A model generated the notes under the pieces. It searched no databases, was not told the origin of the DNA, and saw nothing but the letters and a program-made list of their open reading frames with translations. From Nocardiopsis sp. MG754419 (GTDB taxonomy: Bacteria > Actinomycetota > Actinomycetes > Streptosporangiales > Streptosporangiaceae): DNA of 64,000 nt. A program made the translations under genes and the position numbers. Below are positions 8,331 to 17,866 of the stretch, one piece after another (positions within the stretch are counted from its first letter, which is position 1; each line of letters begins with the position of its first letter). The stretch lies in the NCBI RefSeq assembly GCF_018207095.1, contig NZ_QOCZ01000009.1, positions 1-64,000 on the forward strand, read 5' to 3'.

Positions 8331-9365
8331 TCAGTCGCTCCGTTCCGCGTCCTCGCCGGTGGCGGTCGACCAGGGGTCCCCGCCCGTCTTCGGCATGGGG
8401 CGCGCCTCACGCCGCTCCGAGGGGTCCTCCCCCTCGCCTTCGGAGGTGGGGGTGGAGGACGGCTCGCGGGGGGCGTCGGTCTCACCCGTGGTGGGCTCGT
8501 CCTCGCCACGCTCGCTCGGGCCACGGCCCTCGTCGTCGTGTTCGCCCTTGGTCGGCCCCCACCGGCCCATGTCGCGGCGGATCACCTCGACGGTGTCGTC
8601 GAGGATCCGACGCAGGTCGTGGGCGGCGGACCCGCCGACCTGACCGGCGCCCCGCACCATGTCGCGCACGCGCGTGGAGAAGTCCCGCAGGGCCTGCTCG
8701 AACTCGGGGCCCTCACGCCCGGCCTCCTCACGCCCGGCCTCTTCGCGTTCGGAGCCCTCACCCTCGGTCCCGCTCGCGCCGCCGTGTTCGGAGCCGGGAC
8801 GGCCCCAGGCGGCGCCGAACGCGCCGAAGCCCTGGGCGAAGCGCTCCCACTCACGGGCCCACATGCCGCCGTCCCCGCACTCCCGGGCACGGTCGCCCTC
8901 GCGGCGGGGTTCCTCGTCCCCCTCGCCCTTCTCGCGCCCGGCCTCGTCGGAGGCGGCGGTGCGTTCGGACTCCTCACGGCGGGCCCCACCGGCGGCGAAC
9001 TTCAGTTCCTCGCGCAGGGAACCGATGGTCGCGCGCACGTCCTGCTTGACCGCGCGGGCGATGTCGCGCACCGAGTCGGTGATCTCCTGCTCCAGGTCGT
9101 CCAGGTCGCTCTCACGGGCGCGCAGTTCCTCGCGGCCCTTGTCGGTGAGGCTGTAGACCTTGCGTCCGCCCTCCTCCGTGTGGGTGACCAGTCCCTCCTC
9201 CTCCAGCCGGGCGAGCCGGGGGTAGATGGTGCCGGGGGAGGGCGAGTACACGCCCAGGAAGCGGTCGCGCAGCAGGCTGATGATCTCGTAACCGTGGCGC
9301 GGGCTCTCGTCGAGCAGTTTGAGAAGGTACAGGCGCAGTCTTCCGTGGCCGAAGATGGTGCTCAT
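8331..9365 (-). CDS. PadR-family transcriptional regulator with long charged C-terminal extension
   Basis: 344 residues. Residues 1-80 form a PadR winged helix (MSTIFGHGRLRLYLLKLLDE, PRHGYEIISLLRDRF, PSPGTIYPRLARLEEEGLV, GRKVYSLTDKGREEL). About 85-125 is a helical dimerisation segment. From about 130 on the chain is low complexity, rich in Glu, Gly, Arg and Asp with near-repeats of EEAGREEAGREG. A second helical patch at about 225-275 (FEQALRDFSTRVRDMVRG, DDTVEVIRRDMGRW) precedes a disordered tail. Typical PadR proteins are 110-190 residues, so the extension is unusual. The ATG abuts the DUF4097 stop (TGAATG), indicating coupling. Likely an autorepressor of this operon. Confidence 0.88.
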   Translation of the reverse strand: MSTIFGHGRLRLYLLKLLDESPRHGYEIISLLRDRFLGVYSPSPGTIYPRLARLEEEGLVTHTEEGGRKVYSLTDKGREELRARESDLDDLEQEITDSVRDIARAVKQDVRATIGSLREELKFAAGGARREESERTAASDEAGREKGEGDEEPRREGDRARECGDGGMWAREWERFAQGFGAFGAAWGRPGSEHGGASGTEGEGSEREEAGREEAGREGPEFEQALRDFSTRVRDMVRGAGQVGGSAAHDLRRILDDTVEVIRRDMGRWGPTKGEHDDEGRGPSERGEDEPTTGETDAPREPSSTPTSEGEGEDPSERREARPMPKTGGDPWSTATGEDAERSD

Positions 9366-10217
9366 TCAGGCCCCCTCTGGGATCGCGGCCGGAGCCTCGG
9401 GCGCACGTCGCAGCAGCGCGGCCCGACCGGACACGGTGTTGACACTGATGGAGGCGGGGTCGACGCCCACGCCGATCTTGCCGCTCAGAGTGGTGCGGGC
9501 CGGCGCGCTGTTGCGGTCCAACCCGAAGTCCGAGTCCACGTCGCCGGTGACGGCGCGCAGTTCCACCGCGGCCGAACTCTCCGAGGGCACCCGCAGGGCC
9601 ACCTCGCCCGACACGGTGTTCACCCGCACCCGGGCGGAGGAGGTCAGGTCGGTGTCGACCAGGACCGAACCCGAGACCGTCTTGGCCCGCAGCTCCGACA
9701 GTCGGCCGCCCGCCACCGCCAGCTGCCCGGTGGCGGTGTTGAAGCCCAGTGTCCCGCCCGGGCCGCGCACGGAGGCGTTGCCGTCGGCGGTGTGCAGTTC
9801 GGTCTCGCCCGAGACCTCGTCCAGGGTGACCTCGCCGGTGGCGGTCCGGATCTTGGTGCGCGCGCTCAACCCGGCCGCCACCACCGGGGCGGTGGCCGTG
9901 GTGACCTCGACCGGGCAGTCCCGGGGGACCCGCAGGTTCACGGTGGCCCGGCGCGAGTGCACGTTCTTGTACCCGGTCAGCTGCAGGGGCTTGAGGCGGT
10001 CCAGGAAGCCCTGGCCGGTCAGGTCCCGATAGTGGATGGTGAGGATCCCCGCCTCCTGGGTGACCTCCAGGGGCTCGCCCTCGATGTCACCGATCTCGAA
10101 GGTGACGGGGTCGTCGGTGGGGATGATGTTGACCTGGCCGCCGACGATCCGCACCTTCAGGGCGACGATGCCGTCGAGGGTGTGGGTCATCGGACTGTCG
10201 ATGGTCCAACGTGCCAT
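9366..10217 (-). CDS. DUF4097 beta-strand repeat protein
   Basis: 283 residues, no signal peptide or membrane segment. Repeats of the type TATGEVTLDEVSGETELHTA, VNTVSGEVAL and RAVTGDVDSDFG run through residues 110-265, giving the right-handed beta-solenoid pattern of the DUF4097/DUF4098 family. DUF4097 genes are often paired with PadR or with envelope-stress regulators; the biochemical role is unknown. First gene of a two-gene operon, directly followed by padR with no gap. Paired direct repeats lie 34-72 bp upstream of its start. Confidence 0.87.
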   Translation of the reverse strand: MARWTIDSPMTHTLDGIVALKVRIVGGQVNIIPTDDPVTFEIGDIEGEPLEVTQEAGILTIHYRDLTGQGFLDRLKPLQLTGYKNVHSRRATVNLRVPRDCPVEVTTATAPVVAAGLSARTKIRTATGEVTLDEVSGETELHTADGNASVRGPGGTLGFNTATGQLAVAGGRLSELRAKTVSGSVLVDTDLTSSARVRVNTVSGEVALRVPSESSAAVELRAVTGDVDSDFGLDRNSAPARTTLSGKIGVGVDPASISVNTVSGRAALLRRAPEAPAAIPEGA

Positions 10218-10251
10218 CGTGAACCCTTTCGTTCGCTCTCTCTGACTTCAC

Positions 10252-10289
10252 GATATGTCGCGTCTGGAGCGAACTCAAGATATGTCGCG
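10252..10289 (-). promoter_or_regulatory. Paired repeats, candidate PadR operator
   Basis: Two identical 11-bp copies of GATATGTCGCG at 10252-10262 and 10279-10289, starting 27 bp apart (between two and three helical turns). They lie upstream of the DUF4097-PadR operon. Autoregulation by PadR proteins through repeated sites in their own promoters is common in the family; binding here is inferred. Confidence 0.55.
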
Positions 10290-10351
10290 GATTTCGGGGG
10301 TCGATTCGGGGGTCTCTCCGGGTCGACCCCGAGAACCGCTCCGGGCACACG

Positions 10352-10385
10352 CGAGGGGCCCGGGTCGTTCGACCCGGGCCCCTCG
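10352..10385 (-). terminator. Terminator of the kgd-DUF6104 operon
   Basis: 16-bp perfect stem, CGAGGGGCCCGGGTCG (10352-10367) with its complement (10370-10385), separated by only TT, so the top will open into a small loop. It lies 30 bp past the DUF6104 stop on the minus strand and is among the most stable hairpins in the window. Confidence 0.85.
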
Positions 10386-10414
10386 GCCGTCACACCGCTC
10401 GACGCGGTGCCGTG

Positions 10415-10597
10415 CTACTCCTCTTCGTCCTCGTCGTCCAGCCGGGCCAACCAGGTGGCCAGCCGTTCGACGGGCGTCTCGAACTCGGGGTTGATGTCGG
10501 TGAACACCCGCAGCTGCTCGGCGAGCCAGGCGAAGCTGACCTCCTCGTCGCCGCGGCGGTTCTCCAACTCCTCGATTCCGCGATCGGTGTAGTACAT
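10415..10597 (-). CDS. DUF6104 family small acidic protein
   Basis: 60 residues, ATG at 10597. It opens MYYTDRGIEELENRRGDEEV and ends in an acidic DDEDEEE tail, with the central FAWLAEQLRVFTDINPEFE conserved in a small actinobacterial family that I associate with DUF6104. It begins 4 bases after the kgd stop and must be cotranscribed with kgd. Function unknown; the position invites the guess that it acts with or on Kgd. Confidence 0.8.
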   Translation of the reverse strand: MYYTDRGIEELENRRGDEEVSFAWLAEQLRVFTDINPEFETPVERLATWLARLDDEDEEE

Positions 10598-10601
10598 GGC
10601 G

Positions 10602-13600
10602 TTACTCGGCGGGCGGGAACACCGTGTCCACCAGGGCTCGCTGCTCCGCCTCGTGGCGCTTGGCCGAACCGGCCGCGGGCGCGGAGGAGGCCGGACGCGA
10701 GATCCGGGTGAACGGGCGGTCCAGCTGCTCGGAGAAGACGAGCGCGACGAAGGGCCACGGACCCATGTTCGCCGGCTCCTCCTGGACCCACAGGACCTCG
10801 CCCGCGTTCGGGAAGGCCTTGAGCTGCTCGCGGATCTCCTCGGTCGGCAGCGGGTACAGGCGCTCCGCGCGAATGATCGCGGTGTGCTTGTCGCCGCTCT
10901 TGCGACGGGCCGCGTCCAGCTCGTAGTAGATCTTGCCGGAGCAGATGACCACACGGCGGACCTTGTCCGGCGTGATCGAGTCGTCCCCGATCAGCGGCTG
11001 GAAGTGGCCCGACGTGAAGTCGGAGGCCGCGGAGGTCGCCGACTTCAGACGCAGCAGCGACTTGGGCGTGAACACCACGAGCGGGCGCTCGACCGGCGAC
11101 TTCGCCTGCCAACGCAGCAGGTGGAAGTAGCTGGCCGGGGTGCTCGGCATCGCGACGGTCATGTTCTCCTGCGCGCACTGCTGCAGGAACCGCTCGATGC
11201 GGGCCGAGGAGTGGTCCGGGCCCTGGCCCTCGTAGCCGTGCGGCAGCAGCAGGGTCACGCTGGAGCGCTGACCCCACTTCTGCTCACCCGAGCTGATGTA
11301 CTCGTCGATGACCGTCTGGGCGCCGTTGACGAAGTCGCCGAACTGGGCCTCCCACATGGTCAGCGTGTCGGGACGGGTCAGCGAGTAGCCGTACTCGAAG
11401 CCCAGCGCCGCGTACTCGCTCAGCAGCGAGTCGTGCACGTGGAACTTGGTCGTGCCGTTGTCGAACTGCTTCAGCGGCGTGTGGGTCTCGCCGGTGTCGC
11501 GGTCCATGAGCGAGGCGTGACGCTGTCCGAAGGTGCCGCGACGGCTGTCCTGACCGATGAGACGGACCGGGTGGTCGTCCAGCAGCAGCGAGCCGAAGGC
11601 CAGCAGCTCACCGGTGGCCCAGTCGATCGCGTCGGTCTCGACCATGGTCGCGCGACGGGTCAACTGCGGGGCCAGACGCGGGTGCGGCGTGAAGCCGTCG
11701 GGCAGGTTCACCTGGGTGTCGATGACCCGCTTGACGGTCTCGGAGCTGATCGCCGTCTCGACCTTGGAGTGGACCAGACGCGACTCTGTGAACACCTGCG
11801 GCTTGACCACGGCGCCCGGCTCGATCGGCTTCTTCTCGACCTCGCGGGTCTCGGTGAAGGCGCGCTCGAGTTCGCTCTGGTAGTCGCGCAGGGCCTGCTC
11901 GGCCTCTTCCACCGTGATGTCGCCGCGGCCGATGAGGGCCTCGGTGTACAGCTTGCGGGTGGAGCGCTTGGCGTCGATGACGTCGTACATGAGCGGCTGG
12001 GTGAACGCGGGGTTGTCGCCCTCGTTGTGCCCACGACGCCTGTAGCAGACCAGGTCGATGACGACGTCCTTGTGGAACGCCTGACGGTAGGCGAAGGCCA
12101 GATCCGCGACCCGGACCACGGCCTCGGGGTCGTCCCCGTTGACGTGGAAGATCGGCGCCTGGACCATCCGCGCGACGTCGGTGGCGTACACGCTGGAGCG
12201 GCTGTCGGAGGGGGAGGTGGTGAAGCCCACCTGGTTGTTCACGATGACGTGCACCGTGCCACCGGTCCGGTAGCCGCGCAGCTGGGACAGGTTCAGGGTC
12301 TCGGCGACCACGCCCTGACCGGCGAACGCCGCGTCACCGTGGATGAGGATGGGCAGCACGGTGAACCCGTGCGGGCCCTTGTCCAGCACGTCCTGCTTGG
12401 CGCGGACGATGCCCTCGGCGACCGGGTTGACGGTCTCCAGGTGGGACGGGTTGGCCGACAGCGAGATCTGGATCTTGTCGCCGTCGCGCGTCTCGAAGAG
12501 CCCCTCGGTGCCCAGGTGGTACTTGACGTCACCGGAGCCGTGCGCGCTGCGCGGGTCGAGGTTGCCCTCGAACTCACCGAAGATCTGCCCGTAGGACTTG
12601 CCACAGATGTTGGCCAGCACGTTCAGGCGACCACGGTGGGCCATACCGATGACGGCCTCGTCCAGCTCCGACTTGGCGGCGCGGGAGATCACACCGTCCA
12701 GCAGCGGGATGAGGGACTCGCCGCCCTCGAGCGAGAAGCGCTTCTGACCCACGTACTTGGTCTGCAGGAAGGTCTCGAACGCCTCGGCGCTGTTGAGTCG
12801 GTGCAGGATGTGCAGCTGCTCGTCACGGTCGAGCTTCTCGTGCTCGCGCTCGACGTGCGACTGCAGCCACTCCCGCTCCTCCGGGCTCTGGATGTGCATG
12901 TACTCGATACCCACCGTGCGGCAGTAGGTGTCGCGCAGCACGCCCAGAACGTCGCGCAGCTTCATGACCTGCTTGCCACCGAAGCCCCCGGTGGGGAACT
13001 CGCGGTCCAGGTCCCAGAGCGTCAGGCCGTGCTGGAGCACGTCCAGGTCCGGGTGCTTGCGCTGCTCGTGGTCGAGCGGGTTGGTGTCGGCCATGAGGTG
13101 GCCGCGCACACGGTAGGCGTGGATCAGCTCCTGGACCCGGGTGGTCTTGTCGAGCTGGGTCGCCTTGTTGACGTGGATGTCCTGCACCCAGCGGACCGGC
13201 TCGTAGGGGATCCGGAGCGAGTTGAAGATCTCGTCGTAGAACCCGTCATCGCCCAGCAGCAGCTGGTGGATCCGACGCAGGAACTCACCCGACTGGGCAC
13301 CCTGGATGATCCGGTGGTCGTACGTCGAGGTGAGCGTCATGACCTTGCTGATGCCCAGCTCGCTCAGGGTGTCCTGGGACGCGCCCTGGAACTCGGCCGG
13401 GTACTCCATGGCCCCGACGCCGAGGATGGTGCCCTGTCCGGGCATCAGGCGCGGCACCGAGTGCACGGTGCCGATGCCGCCCGGGTTGGTCAGGCTGATC
13501 GTGGTGCCCTGGAAGTCCGGAACGCCCAGCTTGTTGTTGCGGGCCTTGCGGACCAGGTCCTCGTAGCCGCTCCAGAACTCGTTGAAGTCCATCTCGTCGG

Positions 13601-14237
13601 ACTTCTTGATGGAGGGCACGACCAGCTGACGGGAACCGTCCGGCTTCTGGAGGTCGATCGCCAGACCGAAGTTCACGTGTTCGGGCTTGGCGACGCCGGG
13701 CTTGCCGTCCAGCTCCGTGTAGGAGTGGTTCATCTCGGGCAGGGCCTTGAGGGCCTTGACCATGGCGTAGCCGATGAGGTGGGTGAAGGAGACCTTCCCA
13801 CCGCGGCCGCGCCGGAGATGGTTGTTGATGACGATGCGGTTGTCGAACAGCAGCTTGACCGGCACCGCGCGCACGCTCGTCGCGGTGGGCAGGGTCAGGC
13901 TGGACTCCATGTTGGTCGCGGTGCGGGCGGGTGCGCCACGCAACCGCTCCTCCTTGACCTGGAGTGCATCGTCGGTATCGGTGTTCTTGGGTGCAGGGGC
14001 CGCGGCGGCCTTCTTCTTCGGCGCGGGTGCGGCGGGGGCCTTCTCGGACTGCGCCTTAGCGGTCGCAGCGGCCCCACCCTTCCCGCCGGCCGAGTCCGCG
14101 GGCTTGTAGTCCGCGAAGAAGTTCCACCAAGCCTTGTCAACCGAATTCGGGTCGGTGAGGTACTTCTGGTAAAGCTCCTCTACCAGCCACTCGTTCGGGC
14201 CGAAATCTGTCAGGGGTTGAGACGCCTCAGACGACAC
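10602..14237 (-). CDS. kgd: Multifunctional 2-oxoglutarate metabolism enzyme (Kgd/SucA type)
   Basis: 1211 residues. N-terminal SucA/OdhA segment ([20 protein letters not shown], residues 13-32), an Ala/Pro/Lys-rich linker (about 50-90), then a lipoyl-less E2 acyltransferase domain (about 105-345) with catalytic [16 protein letters not shown]. The thiamine diphosphate-dependent E1 part fills the rest, with [15 protein letters not shown], a [20 protein letters not shown] metal/ThDP segment and [16 protein letters not shown]. This E2-E1 fusion is the actinobacterial form. It decarboxylates 2-oxoglutarate and works within the PDH/ODH supercomplex or as a carboligase, regulated in relatives by FHA protein GarA/OdhI. 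Followed by DUF6104. Confidence 0.96.
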   Translation of the reverse strand: MSSEASQPLTDFGPNEWLVEELYQKYLTDPNSVDKAWWNFFADYKPADSAGGKGGAAATAKAQSEKAPAAPAPKKKAAAAPAPKNTDTDDALQVKEERLRGAPARTATNMESSLTLPTATSVRAVPVKLLFDNRIVINNHLRRGRGGKVSFTHLIGYAMVKALKALPEMNHSYTELDGKPGVAKPEHVNFGLAIDLQKPDGSRQLVVPSIKKSDEMDFNEFWSGYEDLVRKARNNKLGVPDFQGTTISLTNPGGIGTVHSVPRLMPGQGTILGVGAMEYPAEFQGASQDTLSELGISKVMTLTSTYDHRIIQGAQSGEFLRRIHQLLLGDDGFYDEIFNSLRIPYEPVRWVQDIHVNKATQLDKTTRVQELIHAYRVRGHLMADTNPLDHEQRKHPDLDVLQHGLTLWDLDREFPTGGFGGKQVMKLRDVLGVLRDTYCRTVGIEYMHIQSPEEREWLQSHVEREHEKLDRDEQLHILHRLNSAEAFETFLQTKYVGQKRFSLEGGESLIPLLDGVISRAAKSELDEAVIGMAHRGRLNVLANICGKSYGQIFGEFEGNLDPRSAHGSGDVKYHLGTEGLFETRDGDKIQISLSANPSHLETVNPVAEGIVRAKQDVLDKGPHGFTVLPILIHGDAAFAGQGVVAETLNLSQLRGYRTGGTVHVIVNNQVGFTTSPSDSRSSVYATDVARMVQAPIFHVNGDDPEAVVRVADLAFAYRQAFHKDVVIDLVCYRRRGHNEGDNPAFTQPLMYDVIDAKRSTRKLYTEALIGRGDITVEEAEQALRDYQSELERAFTETREVEKKPIEPGAVVKPQVFTESRLVHSKVETAISSETVKRVIDTQVNLPDGFTPHPRLAPQLTRRATMVETDAIDWATGELLAFGSLLLDDHPVRLIGQDSRRGTFGQRHASLMDRDTGETHTPLKQFDNGTTKFHVHDSLLSEYAALGFEYGYSLTRPDTLTMWEAQFGDFVNGAQTVIDEYISSGEQKWGQRSSVTLLLPHGYEGQGPDHSSARIERFLQQCAQENMTVAMPSTPASYFHLLRWQAKSPVERPLVVFTPKSLLRLKSATSAASDFTSGHFQPLIGDDSITPDKVRRVVICSGKIYYELDAARRKSGDKHTAIIRAERLYPLPTEEIREQLKAFPNAGEVLWVQEEPANMGPWPFVALVFSEQLDRPFTRISRPASSAPAAGSAKRHEAEQRALVDTVFPPAE

Positions 14238-14811
14238 GGCGGAGATCGCCCACTTCCGCAGCTCGCTTGTGAATGTGTAGGAAAGACGGGTGGCTGTCGG
14301 CTAGGCGGGCTCGAAGAAGCATGGAGTCGCTCCCCAACGGGGGAGTGTCTGACCTGGCCAGCACTCGTCGGGTACAAGGCTACTTGTACCGACCTCCCGG
14401 ACGGGAACGCGAGGGTTGTGGAAACTGGGAGATACCTAACAATCTTTCACACGAACCTTGCCGCTACGTGCCGGTCACTTTGCGTTGCGTGGTCGTGGCG
14501 ACCCATTTGCCCCTATTTGGTGGGGTTTTCGGGGCGTCCCATCGTGATCGTCGTGGGGCGACAAGAATGTGGCGCGTACCACGTTTCCAGCGAGTAACAC
14601 CGGGGGAGATGTTTCGATCCCCGTGAGGGCGCCCGCCGGCGGCCCGGGCGGCAACCGATGGCGCGCGGGGCGCTTCCGGCGGTGAAACGCCGGTGAACCC
14701 CGCCTTGGATGTCCGGATCTGCGTGTTCTCCCCGGTTCTTCCTGTGCGCTGTGTCTCGCACACCTACGATGCGCCTACGTACTGATGCAACGACGGGGGC
14801 TAGGGGGACCC
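14238..14811. other. Long divergent intergenic region, kgd and BlaI promoters
   Basis: 574 bp with no frame that looks coding. The kgd-proximal half is less GC-rich (14410-14460 is the most AT-rich part) and probably carries the kgd promoter. A small inverted repeat CTCCCC/GGGGGAG lies near 14330-14345, and a 6-bp CCGGCG/CGCCGG stem is at 14676-14693. Close to the BlaI gene, CCTACG occurs twice 6 bp apart (14763-14780), possibly part of an operator. Confidence 0.35.
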
Positions 14812-15213
14812 ATGAGGGGTCTGGGGGAACTGGAGGCGGCCATCATGTCCGCCCTGTGGCGCGCGGAGGGGCCGCTGCCGGTCCGCGACATCCGCGAGAG
14901 CATGGTCTACGACCGCGAACTCGCCTACACGACCGTCATGACGGTCACCAACATCCTCCATCAGAAGGGCCTGCTCGAGCGCGAGAAGACCGGCCGCGCC
15001 TGGGTCTACTGGCCCCGGGAGACCCACGCCGAGTTCACCGCCCGCGTCATGGGCGAGGTCCTGCGCACCGGCCCCGACCCCGGAGCCACCCTGCTCCGCT
15101 TCGTCGAACGCTTCAGCGACGAGGACATGGCGCGGCTGCACCACGTGTTCCGGCAGGTCCGGGACCGCCGCGCGGGCGGGCCCCTGCCCCGTCCCTCACC
15201 CGCGGCGCAGTGA
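14812..15213 (+). CDS. BlaI/MecI/CopY-type transcriptional regulator
   Basis: 133 residues from the second ATG (14812), which follows AGGGGGACCC; an in-frame ATG at 14785 is possible. The winged helix covers residues 1-75: LGELEAAIMSALWRAEGPL, VRDIRESMV, AYTTVMTVTNILHQKGLLE, then the wing RAWVYWP. This is the penicillinase repressor family, which normally controls a sensor protease (BlaR/MecR, M56) or a metal/antibiotic gene. No M56 peptidase is encoded beside it, so the target is elsewhere or lost. Its last 18 bases overlap the end of the converging MFS gene. Confidence 0.88.
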   Translation: MRGLGELEAAIMSALWRAEGPLPVRDIRESMVYDRELAYTTVMTVTNILHQKGLLEREKTGRAWVYWPRETHAEFTARVMGEVLRTGPDPGATLLRFVERFSDEDMARLHHVFRQVRDRRAGGPLPRPSPAAQ

Positions 15214-16434
15214 CCGCACGCTCGGCGCCGCCACGGCCGCCAGCGTGGCGATGATCGTCAGTCCCGCGACGATCAGGATCGACCGCTCCGGGCCGATCGT
15301 CTCGGCGAGCGGCCCGATCGCGACCTGCCCCACCGGCATCGCCACGAACGAGCCGAGGGCGTCGTAGGAGTACACCCGGGAGAGCCGGTCCGGTGGGATG
15401 TTCTCCTGTACCGACACCTCCCAGGCCACGGTGAACTGCTCCACCGCGACCCCGCCCACGAACATCGCCGCGAACAGCAGCGGCACCATCGGTGAGGGGT
15501 CGGCCAGCACGAAGAACGGCAGGGTCTGCAGGGTGACCAGGGCGGTGCCGTAGAACAGCGCCCTTCGGGGCTGCCACCGCGCCGCCAGGACCCCGCCCGC
15601 CAGCAGCCCCACGCTGTTGGCCGCCATGACCAGCCCCCACGTGGTCCGCCCGAACGTCTCGTCGGCGATGCCCGGGCCGAGTACCGCCGTGGTCGCCGAC
15701 CAACCCGCGTTGACCACCATGAACTGCAGCACGATGATCCACACCCAGGGGCGCGCCACGAACTCGCTCCAGCCCTCGCGCAGGTCGCGCAGGACGTTGC
15801 TCCGCCCCGGCGACACCGTCGAGGGCACCCGCAGGAAGAGGAAGGCGACCCCGGCCGCGGCGAACATGAGGGCGTCCACGCCGATCGCCCACCCGGGACC
15901 GAGCAGCCCCACGGCCACACCGCCCACCGACATGCCCGCGAACATGCCCATCTGCTTCGCGATCCCCACGAGGGCGTTGGCCTGCCGCAACAGGGTGAGC
16001 GGCACCGTCTGGGGGGTCAGCGCCGCCGCGGCGGGCAGGTTGGCGGCGGCCGCGGCCCCGTTCAACAGGCTCAACACGATCATCACCGTCAACGTGGCGG
16101 TCCCGGTGAGCAGTGTCAGCGCCAGAAGCCCCTGGGAGAGCGCGGCGAGCACACAGGCGCCGCGGATCACCAGGGCGCGCGGCATGCGGTCGGCGATCAC
16201 CCCGCCCAGGAGGAGCAGGGACACGTTGGCGACCGAGCGGGCCCCCACCACCAGACCCACCTGGGCCAGCGACCCGGTCACGTCGAGGACCGCGAACGCC
16301 AGCGCCACGCTCGCCATGCCGTTGCCGAACATCATCAGCACCCGGCCCAGCGCCAGCGCGCGGAAGTTCCCGTGCCGCAGCGGGGCCATGATCCCCGCGC
16401 GCCGATCCGTGTCCGTCCCGTCCGTCCGGCCCAC
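15196..16434 (-). CDS. MFS transporter, macrolide-efflux/enterobactin-exporter-like
   Basis: 412 residues with 12 predicted membrane segments in two halves. The first half opens LRHGNFRALALGRVLMMFGN, a common start of MFS_3/MefA-like exporters, and the loop 2-3 motif appears as GGVIADRMPRALVIRG. The second half starts near 215 (FVARPWVWIIVLQFMVVNAG). Likely a proton-coupled drug or metabolite exporter; the substrate is unknown. Convergent with the BlaI-type gene with an 18-bp overlap. Confidence 0.85.
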   Translation of the reverse strand: MGRTDGTDTDRRAGIMAPLRHGNFRALALGRVLMMFGNGMASVALAFAVLDVTGSLAQVGLVVGARSVANVSLLLLGGVIADRMPRALVIRGACVLAALSQGLLALTLLTGTATLTVMIVLSLLNGAAAAANLPAAAALTPQTVPLTLLRQANALVGIAKQMGMFAGMSVGGVAVGLLGPGWAIGVDALMFAAAGVAFLFLRVPSTVSPGRSNVLRDLREGWSEFVARPWVWIIVLQFMVVNAGWSATTAVLGPGIADETFGRTTWGLVMAANSVGLLAGGVLAARWQPRRALFYGTALVTLQTLPFFVLADPSPMVPLLFAAMFVGGVAVEQFTVAWEVSVQENIPPDRLSRVYSYDALGSFVAMPVGQVAIGPLAETIGPERSILIVAGLTIIATLAAVAAPSVRSLRRG

Positions 16435-16562
16435 GTGCCCTGCCCACCTTCACCTCGCGCGACCCATCGACCGGGGCATGGTCGTCGAACCGCGCGGGCG
16501 GGTCAACCGGTTTTCGGGAGGGCGATGGGGCGCCGACGGAGGACGTCGGCTCGGGGCGGAAC

Positions 16563-17648
16563 TCAGCCCAGGATCCAGCTGCGGTTCTCCGCCGCGAGCT
16601 TCTCCACCAGGGTCGCGCTGTCGTGCTCCTTGGCGAACAGGTGCTCCGGGCGGGTGATCGGCACGATCCACAGCCACCGCACCGGGTCGCCCTGGAAGGA
16701 GAGCCCGGAGGTGTCCGGTGGCACGTGGGTCGGGTCGGTGACCAGGGGACCGGGGTCCTCCAACAGCAGGACCGCGCCCGCGTCGCCGCGCATCGCGCGG
16801 TCCTCGGGGTTGTCCAACCACTTGACCGTGTGCCCGGTCCCGAACCAGGTGACCGCGCGCCACGGGAAGGCCCCGATCCACCGGAAGATCCGTGCCGCGT
16901 GGTGCGCCGGCAGTGTCGTGGCCAGCGCCAACTCCACCCGGGCGTGGTGGGAGGTGTCGGCCATGTACCGGTCCAGGGTGGGCATGCGCTGCCCGCACAT
17001 CCCCACCGTGGACAGGATCGTGAACGGTCGTTCCGCGGTCGGAGGGCGCTCCGACACCCGGAGCAGCGGGGGATGCCCGTCGGAGACGTCCCAGTAGTGC
17101 CCGGCCGCGCCCACCCGGCGGTTGAGGTGGCTCAGCACCGTGCGCTGCACGCTCCGCCAGGCCCCGGAGGCCCGTCTCCAGTCCCAGTAGGCCTCGGCGT
17201 GCACGACCCGCGGCCACAGTCGGCGCTTCACCGAGTCCAGCTCCCACGCGTAGGCGCTGCGCCCGATCGCCTCGCGCGCGTACCCGGGAAGTCCGCTGTC
17301 GGCGTCCGCCCATCCGGGGATGACCGCCAGCAGCCCCTCCTCGTCCAGCAGGGCCACCCCGTCGCCCTCCTCGAACCAGACGGCGCGCAGGGTCTCCGGA
17401 TCGAAGCGGGGGCGCCCTTGGGGGTGCTTGGTGTGCGCCTCCGGCATGAGCGGCGCCCGGCCCTGGTAGAGGTCGCCGGGCTGTACCTCGCTCGGGGCGC
17501 TCTCGTGGTTGGCCAGCCACACCGGGACGCGGATGCGCTCGCGGGCGTCCAACAGGTAGGCGGCGGTGGTGTGGGAATCGCACTCCACGACGACGCGTCG
17601 GCTCTGGTAGGGGCTGATCTCGTCGAGCAGGACGTCGATCTCGGTCAC
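16563..17648 (-). CDS. Suppressor-of-fused (SUFU) domain protein
   Basis: 361 residues from GTG 17648 with ribosome site GGAGGG. The C-terminal half carries the SUFU pattern: FTILSTVGMCGQRMP, then RVELALATTLP, IGAFPWRAVTWFGTGHTV, LLLEDPGPLV and the family signature WLWIVPITRPEHLFAKEHDS near the end. The N-terminal half (VVVECDSHTTAAYLLDARER, RVPVWLANHE) looks like a separate domain that I do not recognise. Bacterial SUFU proteins include immunity proteins of polymorphic toxin systems, but no toxin gene is adjacent. Cytosolic, no signal peptide. The role is open. Confidence 0.75.
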   Translation of the reverse strand: MTEIDVLLDEISPYQSRRVVVECDSHTTAAYLLDARERIRVPVWLANHESAPSEVQPGDLYQGRAPLMPEAHTKHPQGRPRFDPETLRAVWFEEGDGVALLDEEGLLAVIPGWADADSGLPGYAREAIGRSAYAWELDSVKRRLWPRVVHAEAYWDWRRASGAWRSVQRTVLSHLNRRVGAAGHYWDVSDGHPPLLRVSERPPTAERPFTILSTVGMCGQRMPTLDRYMADTSHHARVELALATTLPAHHAARIFRWIGAFPWRAVTWFGTGHTVKWLDNPEDRAMRGDAGAVLLLEDPGPLVTDPTHVPPDTSGLSFQGDPVRWLWIVPITRPEHLFAKEHDSATLVEKLAAENRSWILG

Positions 17649-17866
17649 CGGCCCTCCACGTATGCCGACCCAGGGGGTTGTCGTGTTGTCGTGGTCACCG
17701 AAAGGGCAGGACCCGTCCGGGCTGTCCACACTGCGCGTAGAATCGACGGTAGTGCCCTGACAGGCGGAGCAACGCCGCAGCCGCGTATAAGTCGTATAAC
17801 GACCCGCGGCGCCACATCCCTTCCGCGCCGGGCGCAGTCCACCGACTCCACTCGTTACGGATCCTT

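Noticed and set aside
7789-8331. HicA toxin partner for the HicB-like gene
   Set aside because: No short basic frame with the HicA GSHH-type motif was found on either side.
10596-14597. Very long open frame on the plus strand opposite kgd
   Set aside because: It is the codon-bias shadow of kgd: no ribosome site, no recognisable domain, His/Val/Gln-rich composition expected from the antisense of a GC-rich gene.
14464-14763. 99-residue minus-strand frame in the kgd-BlaI intergenic region
   Set aside because: No ribosome site, Arg/Thr/Gly-rich and without recognisable pattern; overlaps likely promoter DNA.
14238-15213. M56 (BlaR/MecR) peptidase partner for the BlaI-type regulator
   Set aside because: The upstream region is non-coding and the downstream gene is a converging MFS transporter.
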